A DNA stretch of 64,000 nucleotides from Taenia hydatigena (GCA_036345935.2 JADWOT020000004.1:15679423-15743422), one strand, 5' to 3'; positions 13,024 through 28,748 are shown, numbered from the stretch's first letter. Numbers and translations are program-made. Notes: generated from the letters alone by a model not told the origin.

Positions 13024-16000
13024 TTTGTTGCGCGTATTCCCCCTAGGGTAGTGCAATTCTATCCCTATGCCTTTCTCAATTCTCTGGAAGGTGTCGTGGA
13101 CGATAGCAGAATGGTGGTGTCCTTAAAGCGTTACGGGCTACATGGGGCTCTACATGTAAAAGCTATGCAAATACTGTCCCCATTTCTTCATTAAGTCGAT
13201 GATAAAATTACTTGAAGTTTTATGTTCTGGAGCGCCTTCAGAAGCAGCTCAAATGGAATAAATTCACGTAGGCTAAATGTTACCATTGTGATGGCAACAG
13301 ATAACGAAGCAAACAGACACCAGCGTGAATGCGACCTGACCTCAAAGTGGTGCAATAATTTGCATATGCATGTGTGTGCGGTCTTGGCTGTTGGCCTTGG
13401 TACCATTCATCTCTGAGATGCCTACAAATTATCTCTCTCACAGTCACACAGCGTAGTTGTCAACATTGCTGTGGCGAGCTGCCATTATTCATCACACACC
13501 CACCACGGCGAACCATTAAGTCCACTATGGCTCCGCCAGCTATAATAGCGTTGAGAAAAATTAATATATCTTTATCTGAGCCTTGGGATTCGGTGCCAGC
13601 ATCGTCAGGCTCAATAAGTAGCAAATTCTCCCCAGAATGACAGAATCATGTCACTTGCTGCCACTGTTGCCCAAAACTTGCAATCCAAAATTCCACTCTC
13701 GCATTTTTGGCTAAAAAACGATTAACCAATTACTCATACGTCACTAGGCAATAGCACTGGAATAACACTCGGAAGGCTATGGCCATCTACAGAGGAGGAT
13801 TTTCGGAGAAATAGATTGGATGTAAAAATAAACAGACGAGTCGCACAAACCTTAAACAGTGTCTTTTATGTGGCTTAATGGAAGTCTAAAATGTAAATAG
13901 AAACGTAGAAAGAGCTCCAAGTGTATTCAGCATTTGGTTACCTTCCTTCCCTTTAAGGTCATCTTAGAATGACAGCTCTGCAAAAGACACAGAAATACCA
14001 GAATCCTGGAAAGAACAGTAAAAAGTGGCTGTAAGATGAATTACCTCAAGCTAGCAAACGCCCACTGTTGTCACGTGATCAGTTGTGACAAGAGATAATA
14101 ATAATAACAACAGTGATCTGATCGCTGTGCACACAGCTATGCAAGTGACTTTATTATTAATGAAGAGGAATGTTATATTACCGCTTAGCGTACTCCGAAT
14201 CCACCAGCTATGGGGATCCGACAAAGATTGGGCAATTAAGCGGATAGTTTTTCCGTTTCGGATAGAGGACTGAGGGCCTAAAAGTGGGGCTGGAAATCAT
14301 ACCACCAAATTGGAAGTTCAAACTATGAGATTTAAAAGCTCGTGCAATTATTGCACAGTTCTCTTCTTTCGAGTGACATCTTCGGTGCCTCCCATGATTA
14401 CCCTTTTGCTCTAGCCTTAAGTATCCCCTGCGTTACGGATATCTCGTTCTCTGACTATTCTGCATTTATTTTCTTATTCTGTTTTATTTTATTTATTTAT
14501 TTTAACGAAGGTTAACTTCCTTATCAGCAGTTATTGAGTGGAATATGAAATTAGGGATTTGCCTAGAATGGACGTAGTTAATCATTTCGGTTTGGTGACA
14601 GCAAAAGACGGTAAGATGGGTGTCTCTCTGGGTAAAATTCGTTTACCAATGCTGCCGATACAATGAATCAAGACTTGAATTCCCAATAGGCCATATCAGT
14701 GAGAAAGAAGAAAGTCACTCCACTAAATGAAATGGAGCTTCCACGTGGTTGAGTGAATACTCGATCACCACATCTCGACCTCTGAGTATGAATCTCATAT
14801 TGCGTTCGCTGCCAGCAAATTGTTTTGGATATCGTTGAGACAGCCAATTTTCTTATAAATATCGTATTTTAGACAAATTCATATTGACTAAGTCGATTAT
14901 ATAGTCCTCAGGGTAGTGCTTGGTGATATTTTAAAATGCATTGGATCTCTCATGTAATGACGAGATCCCAACAGATCCTGAGTACTCCTTATTTTCAACA
15001 ACGACATTTGATCATTGCTGGTAACAGAGAAAGCTCTTCCGTTAGAGACCGATGACTCCAATCTAACTTTAATTACAAAGCGTACGATCACGAAAACAGC
15101 AATGTACATATCCATGTGCAACTGCGAAGAGTTGGGCAAAAGGGAGAAAGGTGAGCCATGTGGCTTAAAACTAGTTTAATGGATTCAAGATAGAATGACA
15201 CCGACAATGGAAAGGTGCACGTTTGTCACAACCTCTGACTTAGGCCTCCACTTCCTCCTGCTTCTAGCGAGTTTCTACTGAACAAACTTTCTTCAACAAA
15301 TGCTTCATTAAACTGCCTTTGAAATGTGCAATTCTGCAAAAGTTCAAATCATTACATTGGATTTAACCTTCTATGAGGAAATATTTAGAAACCGCTTATT
15401 ATATCCACCCATGCATGCACCCATTTATTTAAGTCAAATTCCTGGTGATTTAGGACCAACAGAAAAATAAAACTTTCGATGTTTCCATGAGATAAATCAT
15501 TTTCCTATCCACATCGAATAAGAGCTGTACAGCTTGGTGACGTCTTCTGTTGCGTTCATGAGCAAAAACACAGCCGTTGAATCATTTCATTCCACTGCAC
15601 ATTATTCTCTACCCAAAGGCATTTGTATTGCAGAGGAATTCGCAGCTGTGAATGAAAGCAGTTTGGATTTATTTAACAACAAACGAACCAGGTGCCCATT
15701 CTTGTAGTCAGTAAATATATCCAACACAAAGCACAGGAACACTCCCTACTGACAGTTTGGCCGGGCAGGAAGTTGTGCACAACAAGGCAAAATGGAGGAG
15801 AAAGATTAACAATGAACATTACTTCCACCGAAAGGAGCGATAGGCTACCATCTCCACGAACTATGTGAATAAGGAAATATTATCAACAAAGGCTTAAATG
15901 TGCTTGCTTGTGCAAGTTTCGTTAATGCCTTCAGTGGAGAGGAGGTATAAATAATTCCTTTTTGTTGACAGAGAATAGGTGTAAGAGAAGAAGCCAACAA

Positions 16001-19000
16001 TCCACAGTAGCGGCTTGAGGATCCTGAAAACTCAATAAGAAAGAGGTGGTATTTTGGGAGGCCGATGTTTCGTTACTTCCATATCCTCTTCGTGTGCAAG
16101 CCGTTTGTGCTTCTCAATCAACATTCTGGTACCCTTCATGAAGATGTAACGGAAAGAAGATTTTCATAAGGCCTCAAATTTTACTTCACAGATTCGTTTC
16201 CAAAGGACATAGTGTCTGTGAAAGCAACTGACGAGTTTTTCTACACCCACTTGGTGTAGTAAACCATCCGACGGTATCGCTTGCTTGAATCGTCCAAACC
16301 TTGCACATAGAAAGAATTTAAAATGCATTAACTCCTGTAAAGTTATCGAAAGTGAGGGGAATTTTTACGCTCCGACCCTGCATTTGTCTCCTGTGTTACC
16401 TGTGTCTATGTTTTGACTCTGAGTCTCCTTCCACTTCTCCGCAAGGATCTGCCAGGGACATGAAATTCTTCACCTAATCCTTTGTCTCCACATGTTTAGT
16501 AGAATGCTAGCTAACTTTTCTGGCAATTTTGAGACCCATTTTAAGTAAATTTCCCCATAACTAGTGTCGTTATTTTTAAATCGCCTTAATAGCTCCAGGA
16601 AATTGGTTTGATGTAAAGCAGGCACTATTAGAATGCATTCGACCTAATTACTGCTGACGGATGCATTACATCACTTAATGGTGGGTGAGGACTAAAAATA
16701 GCCTGGAAAAGACAATCATTTTGTGCTTCCAGTGCAATCAAACGCAATGTCGATCACTGTGGGATAGAGCTACGCACAAATGGACGTTTTAAGGTTAGTA
16801 CATTGTAAAAGTTGGCAGAGAATTGTCTTGTCACGCCTTTGTGATGATGGAATCCCTCTAAAATGCTTGATACTTTAATTGAAAATAGGTCATTTTATAG
16901 GGTTGCTTTTTGAAGACCTTTGAAGTCAAACAAGTTTGATGTTGCCATTATCACCAACTTCTGGAATGAATAGAAGAAAATGGACTTTTCAAAGTCGAAT
17001 CGCGGAAAGCTGAAAATGAATGAGTGTATAGTCCATACGAATGTCATTCTGTTACAATATTGTCATTAGTTTTGTTAAGTGGATCTTATGCTAAATACTC
17101 ACAAAAAGGGCTTAAAATCACATGCAGTTATAAATCATTCCCACAGTTGATAATGGTGTGTAAGTAGAATCCATTGAAGGGAGTCGGGGGGTAGAGGGGG
17201 AGGCCAATATAAGGAGAAGATCTTGGGGAACCTCCGCCACTGCTATCGCCACCTTTTCTCCCACGGGTAAAAACAACGCGCTGTGTTTAGATTTACGATG
17301 GGAATTTGGTGGACTGTGCGTCCCGCCCCTCCTGCTCCCTCCCTAACTTCCCCCTATGCCAGTGGCTTCAGTGATTAAGGAAAGCATTTGTCACTGCCCG
17401 GTGTGTCAATGATGAAATCGCAGTGTTGTCGTTTATTTTGCCACAGTCTGTCCATCACTGGTTAACTTTAGTGATAAACGAAGTAGAAGCACGCAATCCT
17501 TCCGGTATATTTGTAACCAGCTTTGAAAAGAAATGAACTCATGTTAGTCTGATACTTGACTCGAAAGATCTTTTCTACCCAATAATTTTAACCTCCAGGT
17601 CGGTGCAATGTACTCTGCTCCTGTCACTTCTCTGACAGTTGCTCTACCCCTGTTTACGCTACTTCTACAGTCTCTCCGAAGAGTTAAACTCGGAACAAAA
17701 AGGAAGCATAGTTTATCTTCTTCATAATCTTACTTACCGAGACAGGTCCTAGTAAAACTCCTAAAATTAACATAAAGCAGCAAATAAAGGTAAAATAGTG
17801 AGATCTTCTTCTGCTCAAATCTCGTAAAAAATGACCACTTGTCACCTCTCCATTGCCTTTGTTTGTTTGTTCCATTGTTTTAGGCATCCCAAGTCAGTCC
17901 TGCAAACAATAAGCCCTACCATAGTGGAATGAAAGAGAAATTAGAACCACAGAGATTCAATTAAAAGTAGTTGCCTTTTGCCGTTTTTCTTCAGCTGCCT
18001 AACTAGTAGCCGGCACTTATTTGTGACTGTGTCGAATGCGTTTAGTAACATTCATTTAATTTCCCTTACTGCCCTTTTCAGCAAGGCGAAACATAAGAGG
18101 GTAACAAAAGGAGGATCAAGGAGAAAATGTAGCTTTCTGATCATGATGAGGCGCTTCTCTTTTCATGAATATGACGACCTAAGGCAGTCAATCCAGATAT
18201 GCTTTAAGTTGGTCTCCTGAACGGAACTAAGTGGATCACAACTGTATTTAGAATGTGCCGAAATGAATTGATCACCAAAGTAGAATACTTATCTACTCAT
18301 TTATCTATTTATTCTTTCTACTAGTCAAAACATACTTCAACGATGTCTGATACCTAAAACTTCTACTTTATTTGGAATAATTCACTCTGATATTCTTCAT
18401 GGCTAACGTAATGCGTCCATTCAGTGACCTTCACCAGCAATCTGGCAACGTGATGATGGACTAAGGGTTCGCATTTTTGCCTTCGATAACCAGATCTGCT
18501 TGCCTTGACAAGAATTTTAAGTCAGTAGTTATGCTTGTTTTAAAAATCAAATTCACTTCTCTACTGTCGCCAAAAAAGTCACTGATTGTGTTCGTGACAA
18601 GAACGGTATTGTGACAGAACGCGAGATCAGTGACGATTGCCAAAATTGCATTGGTGAGTCACGCACGTGTCGTAAATTGTGTGGTTTTTGAGGTAATCAC
18701 CCCACCTATCCACCCACTGTGATCTTATCGCTACTCCAAGGGTTGTGTTCCATTCACTATTGCGTGCTTCTCTAATGGCTTGGATACAAACACAGTGCCC
18801 TCTTCTACACATGTCCACATCGTGATCACTTTCCCCTCTTCCTTAAATGGAATTCTGAAGGACTCCTTAAGTGGATGAGGGATGACAATGGGATGTGGTG
18901 GTACCATGGTTGCAAAAACTCTTAAATCAAGATTCCCATTTGAAGGATAAATTATTTCACTCAAGTTGGAATGTGGTTGAATTTTGAAGTTATGGCTTAC

Positions 19001-20238
19001 CGAATTGCTGAATGAATGATACCATTAATTTGCCTTCCTTCCCATATTATTGACAAGGAATCCCGACAGAGCAGATTTATTTTAAGGCTTGAAGCAGTCA
19101 CCAACACCAGCCTAAATGCTCTCATATGTAACGGATGGTCATGATCAACCTTTGGACTGGCCAATTGTTTAAGTGAATCAATTAAATTTTACTGAGCATC
19201 TGAATTAATTGGTGGGATTGTTTAAGCCATTAGTGTCAAACTATAAGCAACTCTTTTTAATTGGATCTCTAATGACAGATGAGCTATTAACGTCCAATTG
19301 CTGTGGGCGAAAGTAACATTAATCTCACTACATTGTTTCCAGTACTTTGAATCCCTCAAAGGTCAAAGGATAGTGAAGTTAACAACTGCAATATGGTTAG
19401 CCAACTTCTTCTTTTGCTTAAAGTGAAAAAATAAAAAGGTGGAATTGAAGGAACTTATTTGAACTTGAGTTAATGAATGTAAGAAAGTACCTTTCCAGTA
19501 AAATGCACTTATTTTCTCCAAAAAAAGTAGGTTGGGATTTAACTGCTTGTGATTGGTTAAATGGGAACGCAGGGTGCAGTATTTCCAGAGTCCCTATACT
19601 TTGACACCTGTCAAACGGGATGAAGGAAAATAAATAACATTTTGGCCAATTTCCGACTAGTTGGACTGGGCACTTTCGATGGGTCAAGTTTAGAAATATA
19701 CTGGGAATTTCTGCATAGTTCGGTCGGCGAATTGGGGCTTTAAAGCCTATAAATAATTGCGGTTTCAATGGAAGAGAAAAATACATCTAACTTTAAAACA
19801 GTTCATGCAGAAACTTTAAATTAAGGACAAGGTCAAAAGGGCACGCCTGCTGATGGATCGATGGGGGGTGAATTAAAACATTTTTTCCTTTGTCGAGCAG
19901 TTGCTGAATTTGTTTGTCAATTGCATTCTCGGATTTTGTATGGAAGGATATCATGCCTTCGGGATCTGCCATTATGAATGCCCCAGGTTCCTAAATTATT
20001 AGTCTATGCATCGAATCGTGCGTGGTCATTTACTCGATTTCAGTGACAGATGAACACATAAGCTTTGGCACAACTCTCCGCACAGACTTACTGTAGCTTT
20101 TAAATACTCTAACTGCTTATATGCACGCCTCATAAAGGTCTCTACTCTAAGTTTGATGCTTTATCGCGTAAAAGATAAGCTTAACCTGACGACGAAGACA
20201 TTTTTGAACTTGACGGCTTGGTGAATCCGATCTTGTTC

Positions 20239-20361
20239 GATTACAAGGCTGAAGCAGAGGCTTCTTGTCAAAGTTGATGCATAATATTTGAAGAATATGC
20301 ATTAGTAGAGCGCAGTAGCCGAACGTATCAATCAAAAGTGGTTTAAAAAGCTTGATTATGA
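20239..20361 (+). repeat. Dispersed repeat B, copy 2
   Basis: The shared pattern with copy 3 is rggYTGAAGCAGARGYTTCTT, then gtcaaa, then gagcgcagtagccgaacgt, then caaaagtggtttaaaaagcttg. It is an ancient interspersed repeat of unknown class. Confidence 0.5.
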
Positions 20362-23106
20362 CAGTGATGCATCGATAACATTTAGGTACTCTTCCTCCTC
20401 CGGTACGACGTTGAATTTATGATTATGCAGCTGCTCATACTGACGAACTTATTAATGATCACGGGGTGGATAAGTTAGCGTATCGCCTTTGTCACACTAA
20501 CCGACTTCGATAGCAATTTTTTATGTCTGACAGATGATAGACAAAGGCTTCTCTATTTTTATCGTGGTTTTTTTTTCCACTGATTTCATTCACACCTTAC
20601 AAAAGTGCACCGTTGGCAGGTAATGTGCTGAATCACTGATTTCTGGTGAGAAAGGGCTTTTGGCAGGCAACGTCTTGTCAGTCACGCAAAGCTTCATCTC
20701 CATGGGCTACTTTTTGATGGACAGTTCACTTTGATGGCGGTTCACTGTGATTTTTTTACCTGCTAAGTATAGTATAGTTGAGGTGTATACACAAGAGGCA
20801 ACTTGAAATTGTGCTTGACATGCCTCAATTAGCCTGGTGGAAGTTGCATTCCTATAAAACAGTGCAGCATAATACCTCGGACGCCAAATCACAAAAAGAT
20901 TTGCAATTCATTTAGGAGGGGATGCTGCCTTATTTTTATTCTCATCCTTACCTGCCGTATTAACCAGCTGATCTTTCCCAAAGCTTCAAGTGGTCACGAT
21001 TATCGTCTCTTGTTTGTATTAGGCAACCACTTGGTCACATGAGAGATAAATTTATGGCTGGTAAACAAGAAATGAAGTCAGAGTTAAGTAACTTACCTTG
21101 CAGCCCATTTAGTCGCACCTTGAAGTGCTTAACACAACAGAGAATGTTGTTTTTGTTTGGATTTTCGCCAGGTAATAACAATAGTGTTTTGGCATAAATA
21201 GCACTGGCTTATGGTCGTTTATAATCCCTAACCAAGCGCAAAAAAACTGCGCTGGAAATAGGTAAAATGATACCTTTTTAAGAGAGCAGGATCAGTGATA
21301 CAGTTGGTGTTCGGTCAAGGTGCAAAATTTCGTAAACCTTGAACTTAATTGAACTTATTTGAAATGTTTTCGACTGTGACGATATGAAATCGTTTATATT
21401 TACTCAAAGTGTAAAACAATGACTTATCAATAATCTCACTTCAACTTCTGTATTTTCGACTTAAAACTGATTAAAAACAAACAACAAGCCCACTAAGTCA
21501 GTAACGAATAGAAGCCTTGCAATCCGCTCCGTTAAAGTCCCATTTTGAAACATGCCATTGTGGTATCGTAAGCAGTGCAGCCTAAATGTATCCTTTCTTC
21601 AAAGAAGGTCTCATGTAACAGCGGTGGTAGTGTTTCATAACCCAGAGCCTTAGGGCCGACAAAATGTAAGTATTAATGCAACAGCATTGCGAGTCTATTA
21701 AGGACAAAAGCCAGGTAGCAGACTTTACCTTCTCGAACCACTTTACCATAACTAAATGGCAATAAAATTAATATTGGGTTGCTTTTTGGGCTTGCAAAGC
21801 TCCATCCTGCGCTGCTATTTGAAGACCTCCTATTGTCCTTGATGGTTTAAAGAGCTGTTGCAGAGTCTGGTTAGTTTCCATGTTAAATCAACTAATTATT
21901 TGGTCCTTTTTAAGGGGAATAAATGGTATCGATTACCTGTCAGTGAATACCGTTATCGATTTTACGATGTCTCTGTCACCAGATATACTTAGAATTAACG
22001 GATCCTTACGTTGTGCCGTTAAAATATTTAATGTTGGATTGATTGGTGAAGTTACCTCTTGTGATTTGTCATGACAGCGATAAATTTGCTTCGATAATAA
22101 TTAAAGCAAGAACAGCTGGTTGGAGTGGGATAACACAGTGACGAGAGAACCATGGCAACTCAGAGTAAAGACTCTCACATTTTTAAGTTTCCTTCCTCCA
22201 CATTAGAGGCATAGGTTACCATTAGCAGATTACTCCTGACAAATAGCTAGTCGGATCAACAAATAAATCGAGTACCAATCTCAGTTAGCCAGACACCACT
22301 GCATAAATGGGCACTGAAGAAGGAAGGAAAAGGAAAAGGCACAAAAGTGATAAGGCATGGGCTTTTATCTAACAGTATTCACTTTTTTTGTGGGGCACAC
22401 GATTAAATAGCAGGGTGACATGGCAGCTAAGATGATTTCTTGTTAGTTTTCTGTTCACGTTCTATTAATTCGCTCACTCGTTTACACAGCATCTTATTTG
22501 TGAGTAGCCCAGCAACATGTTTGTTTATTTATACCCTTATAAAAGAGGCAATACGCCTGCAGGAGGACACGTTACTCATCTGCCTACCAAGTTCAACATT
22601 GAAGCCAATTAGTCAGAGAGGGCACAAGGCCTCGGCCCAAATGCACCTGCGTTAAAGCCTAGGAACGAGTGGGAGATAGTTAGGACTGTGGCCAGGTGTT
22701 CATCCACAGTCTACACAACCCCCATTTGCATGAAGTAAACAATCTGCGGGGCTCAGTGTAGCACGATTTGGCTAAACAAACAAAAGCAATGGAGAATAGA
22801 AGCGAGACCTTTGATAATGATCTACGGAACTGTGAACCACGAATGTTACTTCTGCATTTCCGAGTATGTGGCGAAGAGTCAAACGTTTGCGCAGAGAGCA
22901 TTATGATGGTGGATAGTCAGTGACTTCAATTTATTGTCCACAGAATGCTCAAATGACTGCCTTACGAGAGCTTAATTCAAAATTAAAGGGTGTCATGAAC
23001 ACCGATATGCTCCTTACCTGACGAAACCTGAAACTGCAAAACGACAAGCCCCCAGTAGTTCAGCTAGTTGAGACACTTTAATAGTACCGTTGGTGGCGCT
23101 GGTTCC

Positions 23107-23190
23107 CATCGAGTAAAAGCACTACTGAAATCTCATTGAAACTCAGCATGTGAGCCGAGATCACTCAATGCCACTTCTCGAATCAACACT
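23107..23190 (+). repeat. Dispersed repeat D, copy 1
   Basis: Catcgagtaaaagcactact, then gaaatctcattg, then gtgagccgagatcactcaat, then gccac align in order with 33919-34000. Confidence 0.4.
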
Positions 23191-23472
23191 GCTAGATAGA
23201 TATTCTATTGGGATACGTACACAATTAAGGGAGGTTGACAGCAAAGAGGTTGTTGATTAACTTTCCCAATAATCAGTCTTAGATACGCTTGAGAATTTCG
23301 GAATCTATGATTATTGTTAGGTCAAAAACAGCAGCAACAGCACACCTAACATTCTGGGGGGTATTTTAATATCACTAATGATAGTCCTTATCACTGGGTG
23401 CATACGATTTTCTAGTTCAATCTTCATATTTCCCGATGAGACCTCATTTGTGCCATGATATGTATGAAAGGT

Positions 23473-23512
23473 CTATCTATCTATCCATTTACCGACCAAC
23501 CTACCTATCTAC
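23473..23512 (+). repeat. Degenerate CTAT microsatellite
   Basis: Tctatctatctatcc continues into acctacctatctacc. It is a short interrupted tetranucleotide array. Confidence 0.6.
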
Positions 23513-26500
23513 CGCTAAAAAGGAGGCAAAGTCGATTCTGTAAGAACAGACGTCACTACATGCGTATGACCAAATATTAAAGTCACGATGCGATGTTAAT
23601 ATTTAAAATAGTGACAATTAATGTGTGAGTGCGTAGGTAGATGAACAAATAGTTATTTTCAAACTTGTAAACATTTACAAAGTACGAGAGAAGGCATGCA
23701 GCTTAAAACTTGAAAAGCTATGCTTTAGCTGTCTGAGTTGATTATTCTCTTTGGCTTGACAATGTCAGCTTACACATTAAATCCGTCTTCAAAGTCCTTT
23801 TCCATCACACTGATCCATTCGTTCACTTGATCTCAGGAGCTTAGTTGTAATCCTTCCTTCAGACTACGGGACAAAATAAATCTCGCTTCAGACGGCGCTT
23901 CATGTCGCCTTCAGTGGAGCGGTGTCACCTCACTCTTGGCTTACCAGTTGTTAAGCTGATTGTCTCAAAAATGATGATTTGGGTGGTCGTGTCCGTGAGT
24001 CATGGTCGGAAAAGCTCTTAAACGACCTGTCCACCTGTGTAGAAAAATTAAATTTTGTGAAGAATTTGTAATAAAATTTTGAGCATGGAGGTCTGGTTAT
24101 GACAGACTATACATTACATTTTCCATTCTCCCGTAGGCAAACTTCACTGGGACCGCGCAATTCGCGCCTGATCTCACCCTTGTAATTTGCTAACGATGAG
24201 CACAAACGATAATCACCACTCTATCACAGAAAAAGTGAGGCCTCACTTTGCAATATTCAACACTGTTCTCAAGCTGTCTAGCTTGTAGAACTGATTCTTT
24301 CCATAATATATCTTCAGTAATGCTTTGTATAAAACACGCCACCGATCATGCCGAATTTGACCGACGAATCCGGTGTCAGCTAAGTCATTGCACAAGGGGT
24401 TGATTTGACTGTTTTGATCCCCAAACTCTATGTTCAAAGTCAAAGTCTGCGTCTTGCAACTTCCTTCCTTCCTTCATATTTTCCACTGTCGCAGATTGGA
24501 GAAATTTTTAGCATCGTGGGCGATATTTCTGGCTCTGGATGAATAAAATTATCTTTTAAAGGAAAGGCGAACTCAAGATATAGATACCTAAACGCTATGC
24601 AAAATACTCATACAGGAAAGGCATCTGTTCCAAATAGTTAAGTTTGCGAAATACCTCTATAAGCCGTGTCAAATCGTGGTAATTGCCTCAACCCGAAGGT
24701 CAGCACAACGATCGGTGAAAGGGAGGTTTCAATGAAATTGTTTGAGCTCATCCTTAAAAACACGATTGTTGACAAGCGATGAGCAATGCCAACAAATTTT
24801 GACAAGTATGGCGTTAGTAACCACGATAGATAAAGGTAAATTAAAGCAAATGAGGAATGGCATCCGAATGAGTAGGCACTACCCATTTCTTTAGGCAGTT
24901 CTCTCAGGTAGCTTTGATGAAGAACTCCTGGCATCGTAGGACCTCGTTTACTTCTCAAGCAGCACTGCGGTTCCCTCCGTTTATCTGCATTATGCTAACC
25001 AGCCTCCCAGGCAGTAATACAACTACACCTAGGTTCGTTGGTAGTACAGCAAGTTTAGGATGTTACAGTACAACATTTTACGCCATTTAACTAATGCTGC
25101 GAGGATACAAATTAAGAAGGTGATCCTTAAGACGTGATTTTGGTTTCCTCAAACCTCAACCAAGCATTTTGGTCATAAGATTGTCAGAATCGCAAATAAA
25201 GGATCAAACCTGCCTGAAAAATTTTCGGTAATTAAACCATCTGCACTGGGATTTTAGCAGCTTTTTTATTAATCGCAATGCATCTAAATCTCTTCGAAAT
25301 TGAAAGTGCGGAGCTTAACTTAGCACCGACTTTATCACTTTTTGCCACCGAAGAAAATTCACCTCATCCAGCTGCAGCGCGGACAATAGCCCGGCTGACG
25401 GGATTAATGGGACATAAATTACTATCTCTTCCCCAACCCCAGCCTCACACTTTGCTGAATAGTGAGGACGCGCTTAAAAATCGTCTCAATTCGTGGTGAG
25501 GCCGCAGAGCTTGGCAGTTCGTCACGTGACTGCCATTAGACGTTGGCTGTTTTACTACCATGAGGAAGGCCTATTGCGCAGAAAAGGAAACAGATACTTT
25601 CTGAAGTAGTTTAACGATTTCTCGAGGACAAAATTATGGAATGCATTACATGGTTCCTGATAAATTTTAAGGAGCTACAAGGTATGAGAGTCTGAATTAA
25701 TCTACACACTACCGGTGCAGAGACTGATAAGGTCTTTAACAATGCTTGCTATCTAGTGGCCTTATAAAACGATTCTTCTCAAAATCATTTGAATAGCCTC
25801 TTCTCACACTTACTGATCACATTTGTGTAAAATTCACACTACATAAAGTGGCTTAACGCTTAGATATTGAAATTGTGTTCTCCTTTCAGACAGGAAAAGC
25901 ATCACTTCAAACCGTGCACCAAGCCTTCAAATCAAGGTTCAAAATAACCGGAAGAAGGGCTAAAAACAAGAGAGCAATCGAAAATGTTCTTTTTTCCAAT
26001 CAAAAACGAATTAACTGGAGTGGTGTTATTTTGAGTAGATATTTTGACATCGGACAGACCCAATACAGACGGCTCACAATGCCAGTCAACCGCAATGCGA
26101 AAAAGGCACTACGATCTGGTCCATAATTTGCAGATTCCTTCTCCGAGGAGAGAGCTAATTTTGAAAAACGCTTTCTTGGATAAAGTGAAGATTAGTTCAT
26201 TTCAAATGTTAAAATAACTGCCAGGAATATCTAAGCCATTAATTTGTCAAGACTTTGAGAGTCTGCTTCGATCATCCGCTTTGATGCTAGTTCTTGTTTT
26301 GGCTTGGACACTTCAGGCTTAGCAATCTACCATGAAAGTTGGCATCAATCGTTTAATTTATGCTCGAGGTCATCCGACAGTAGAGGTCTAAGCCTCATAA
26401 AGTGGTCGCAGGCTTCTGAATTTATTTACTCTATTTTAACTAAGGAGTTTTGCCTCTAGAGTAGCTTAAAGTAACTCAAACATTTCCTGTTTCGGCTCTA

Positions 26501-28748
26501 TGCACAAAAAGCAACTCTCCTCGTGGAGTTGAAGGCAACTGAATGACCTTGAGAGCAATGTCAATCCAGATAGGTGTGATTGCCCATAGGACAATTAATT
26601 ATCAAGGTCAATGAGCATTTAAGCTATCAAGTTTGCTTTGGTGATTTGTTGTTATTTCTATATCCTCCATTGGTTTTATTTAACTCATTTGAAAATGAAA
26701 TTGTTATTTAAAAATGCGTTTGTGCTTATTAGGACGTCAAATAAGTCGTTATGAAGTGGTCTAAAAGCTGTATTACTTCTAAGCTTTTTTGCTCCAAATA
26801 ACATCAACTTAGATCTTATCTGGGTGGAGAAAGGTTTGAATACTTCTCAATATTTCTCTATAACATTTGATTGGCACCATACTAGTTATCGATAGACGAG
26901 TGTGTTTGCGAGAGATTCAGAGAGAGGTTATTTCAATTCATCAAATTGAAAATAGCTTTTGCAGTTAGCATTGATGCGCCCTTTAGGCGTACCCTTGCTG
27001 GATTCCCTATTTTTAATTTTAGACACTGAAATCATTTACATTCGATTATATCGGTCTTCAATCGGTTACTAATCCAAGGAAATGAATTAAATGATGGAAG
27101 GGCCCCTGATTCTGGTGCATGGACCCATCATTCCCTTCAGTGGATTAGACGCTTCAGATGGGTGGTTCACGACATTCTGCAGGGAGGGTAGTTGTTCGCT
27201 TATAAGAACCGATAAATATGGGAAGCTTGTCATTATTATCACTATCCTCTCCTCACATCGCAATTTTTAGTGCCATTAAACCATTTGTCTCCGTAGTGCA
27301 ACTTTGGAGATCACTTGTCAGAGACTTTCCTAGCAGATATATTCAGCTTACACAGTTGAAGTCTGGTAATAGGGTGACATTAATGACAGCACACAGATCG
27401 AGAGAATGAGCACAAGCGTAACAGAAGTGGAGCCACCGCTACAATGGTAGAAGCTAGGAAGATAAATGAACTGCCGAATTTAACTTAGACTGAAAGTAAA
27501 CCCTATTTGGTTTTGCTTAGTAAATAGGAAGAGAGATAGAAAATGATTCATTGCGATTTTTTGTGGACAAAAACTCATAATTTGTGCAAATTATGATACT
27601 CACAAGAGGTGTGCATGTGTGCTTGTGTCGACGAATGTCTTTGTTGTACCCGCTGGTGTTATTGTCAGTGCGACTGTGCCGAATGTAAGACAACAACTCT
27701 GTCTGTCTACCTGTTTGTCGCTACCTATAAGGATCATGGATTTCTTCGCGCATTACCCTTTAAACACCATCAAATAGACACATCGTTTTTGCTTTATTTG
27801 TACTTATGCTAAGCAGCATCGCCTAGCCCATGCCATAGGCGCCTCAGCCCATCTGCGAGTATGCAATATTATTTGTATCCTCGCATTATAAATTTATTAG
27901 CATTCAGAATTTTGAGGAGCTAAACTATCACTCTAACAAAAGTTATAGCAAGAATTTTAATTCATTTACGAAAAGCGTGAAAGTCACTTCAACATGTTGC
28001 ATAAAGTCGCCTGTGTGAGGTGCTCGCCATTGCTCCACATCATCAATAAACAATCAAATTTGGTCATTTCAAAGGCTACCAACTCTCCCGAAAATCGAAC
28101 ATTGTGACCACCTCAAACAGCCCCACATATAGCATCGCAAGAATTATGCTCAAGTGGATGGTATATATTGATGTGGAGAAGTGGATGAGACCGGAGTTGC
28201 ATGTGAACATAACGTGGACCGAATAGCATATCCCTCATTCCACTCAATATATGCTAACACCAATAGCCCCAATTCACCGCCTGCATATGAGTGGAGTGAA
28301 CAGTGATTTCGACCATTCACTGTCACGCTCCCTTCATCACTTTACTTCACACTACACTACACTGCAATACAATGCACTACTCACCATTGCAAGACAATTG
28401 AAGATGTACGACCAATCACAGCACTTGGCGATACACCATTCGGTTCCAATAACCCTTCCATTCCAGGTCTTCGCAGTCTCCTCCACTCACCTCACATGCA
28501 TTCATTACGCGACGATTAGGTGTAGAACTCAACCAACGAGGAGCGAAATTGTCATTCTCTCACGATTGGTGTAGCTGAGCTGTCGCAAGTGTGACTTTCG
28601 AGACATCGAGTCATCTACAAAGGTGCAAAAAGGTAGAGCCGTGAGGAGGTAGATCTGCCACCAACGTACCGACGGCATGAAACACCAACTACATACAACA
28701 GACCTCCACGCATCTTAATTCGTGGTTGGGAGGTTACAAGATCTGCGT

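Larger units (their letters stand above)
13024..28009. other. No gene seen
   Basis: The sequence is AT-leaning with many homopolymer A/T runs and no recognisable protein segment. Purine-rich then pyrimidine-rich DNA at 17,180-17,360 stands out in composition. One B copy and one D copy are embedded. Short exons cannot be excluded. Confidence 0.6.

Noticed and set aside
21092..21102. CTTACCTTGCA, reminiscent of part of a tapeworm spliced-leader RNA as I recall it
   Set aside because: Only about eleven bases match, with no downstream GT donor or Sm-type site in the right place. A chance match is likely.
24638..24958. 106-codon minus-strand frame with a possible membrane segment
   Set aside because: No known family or supporting exon context, and the composition resembles its non-coding surroundings.
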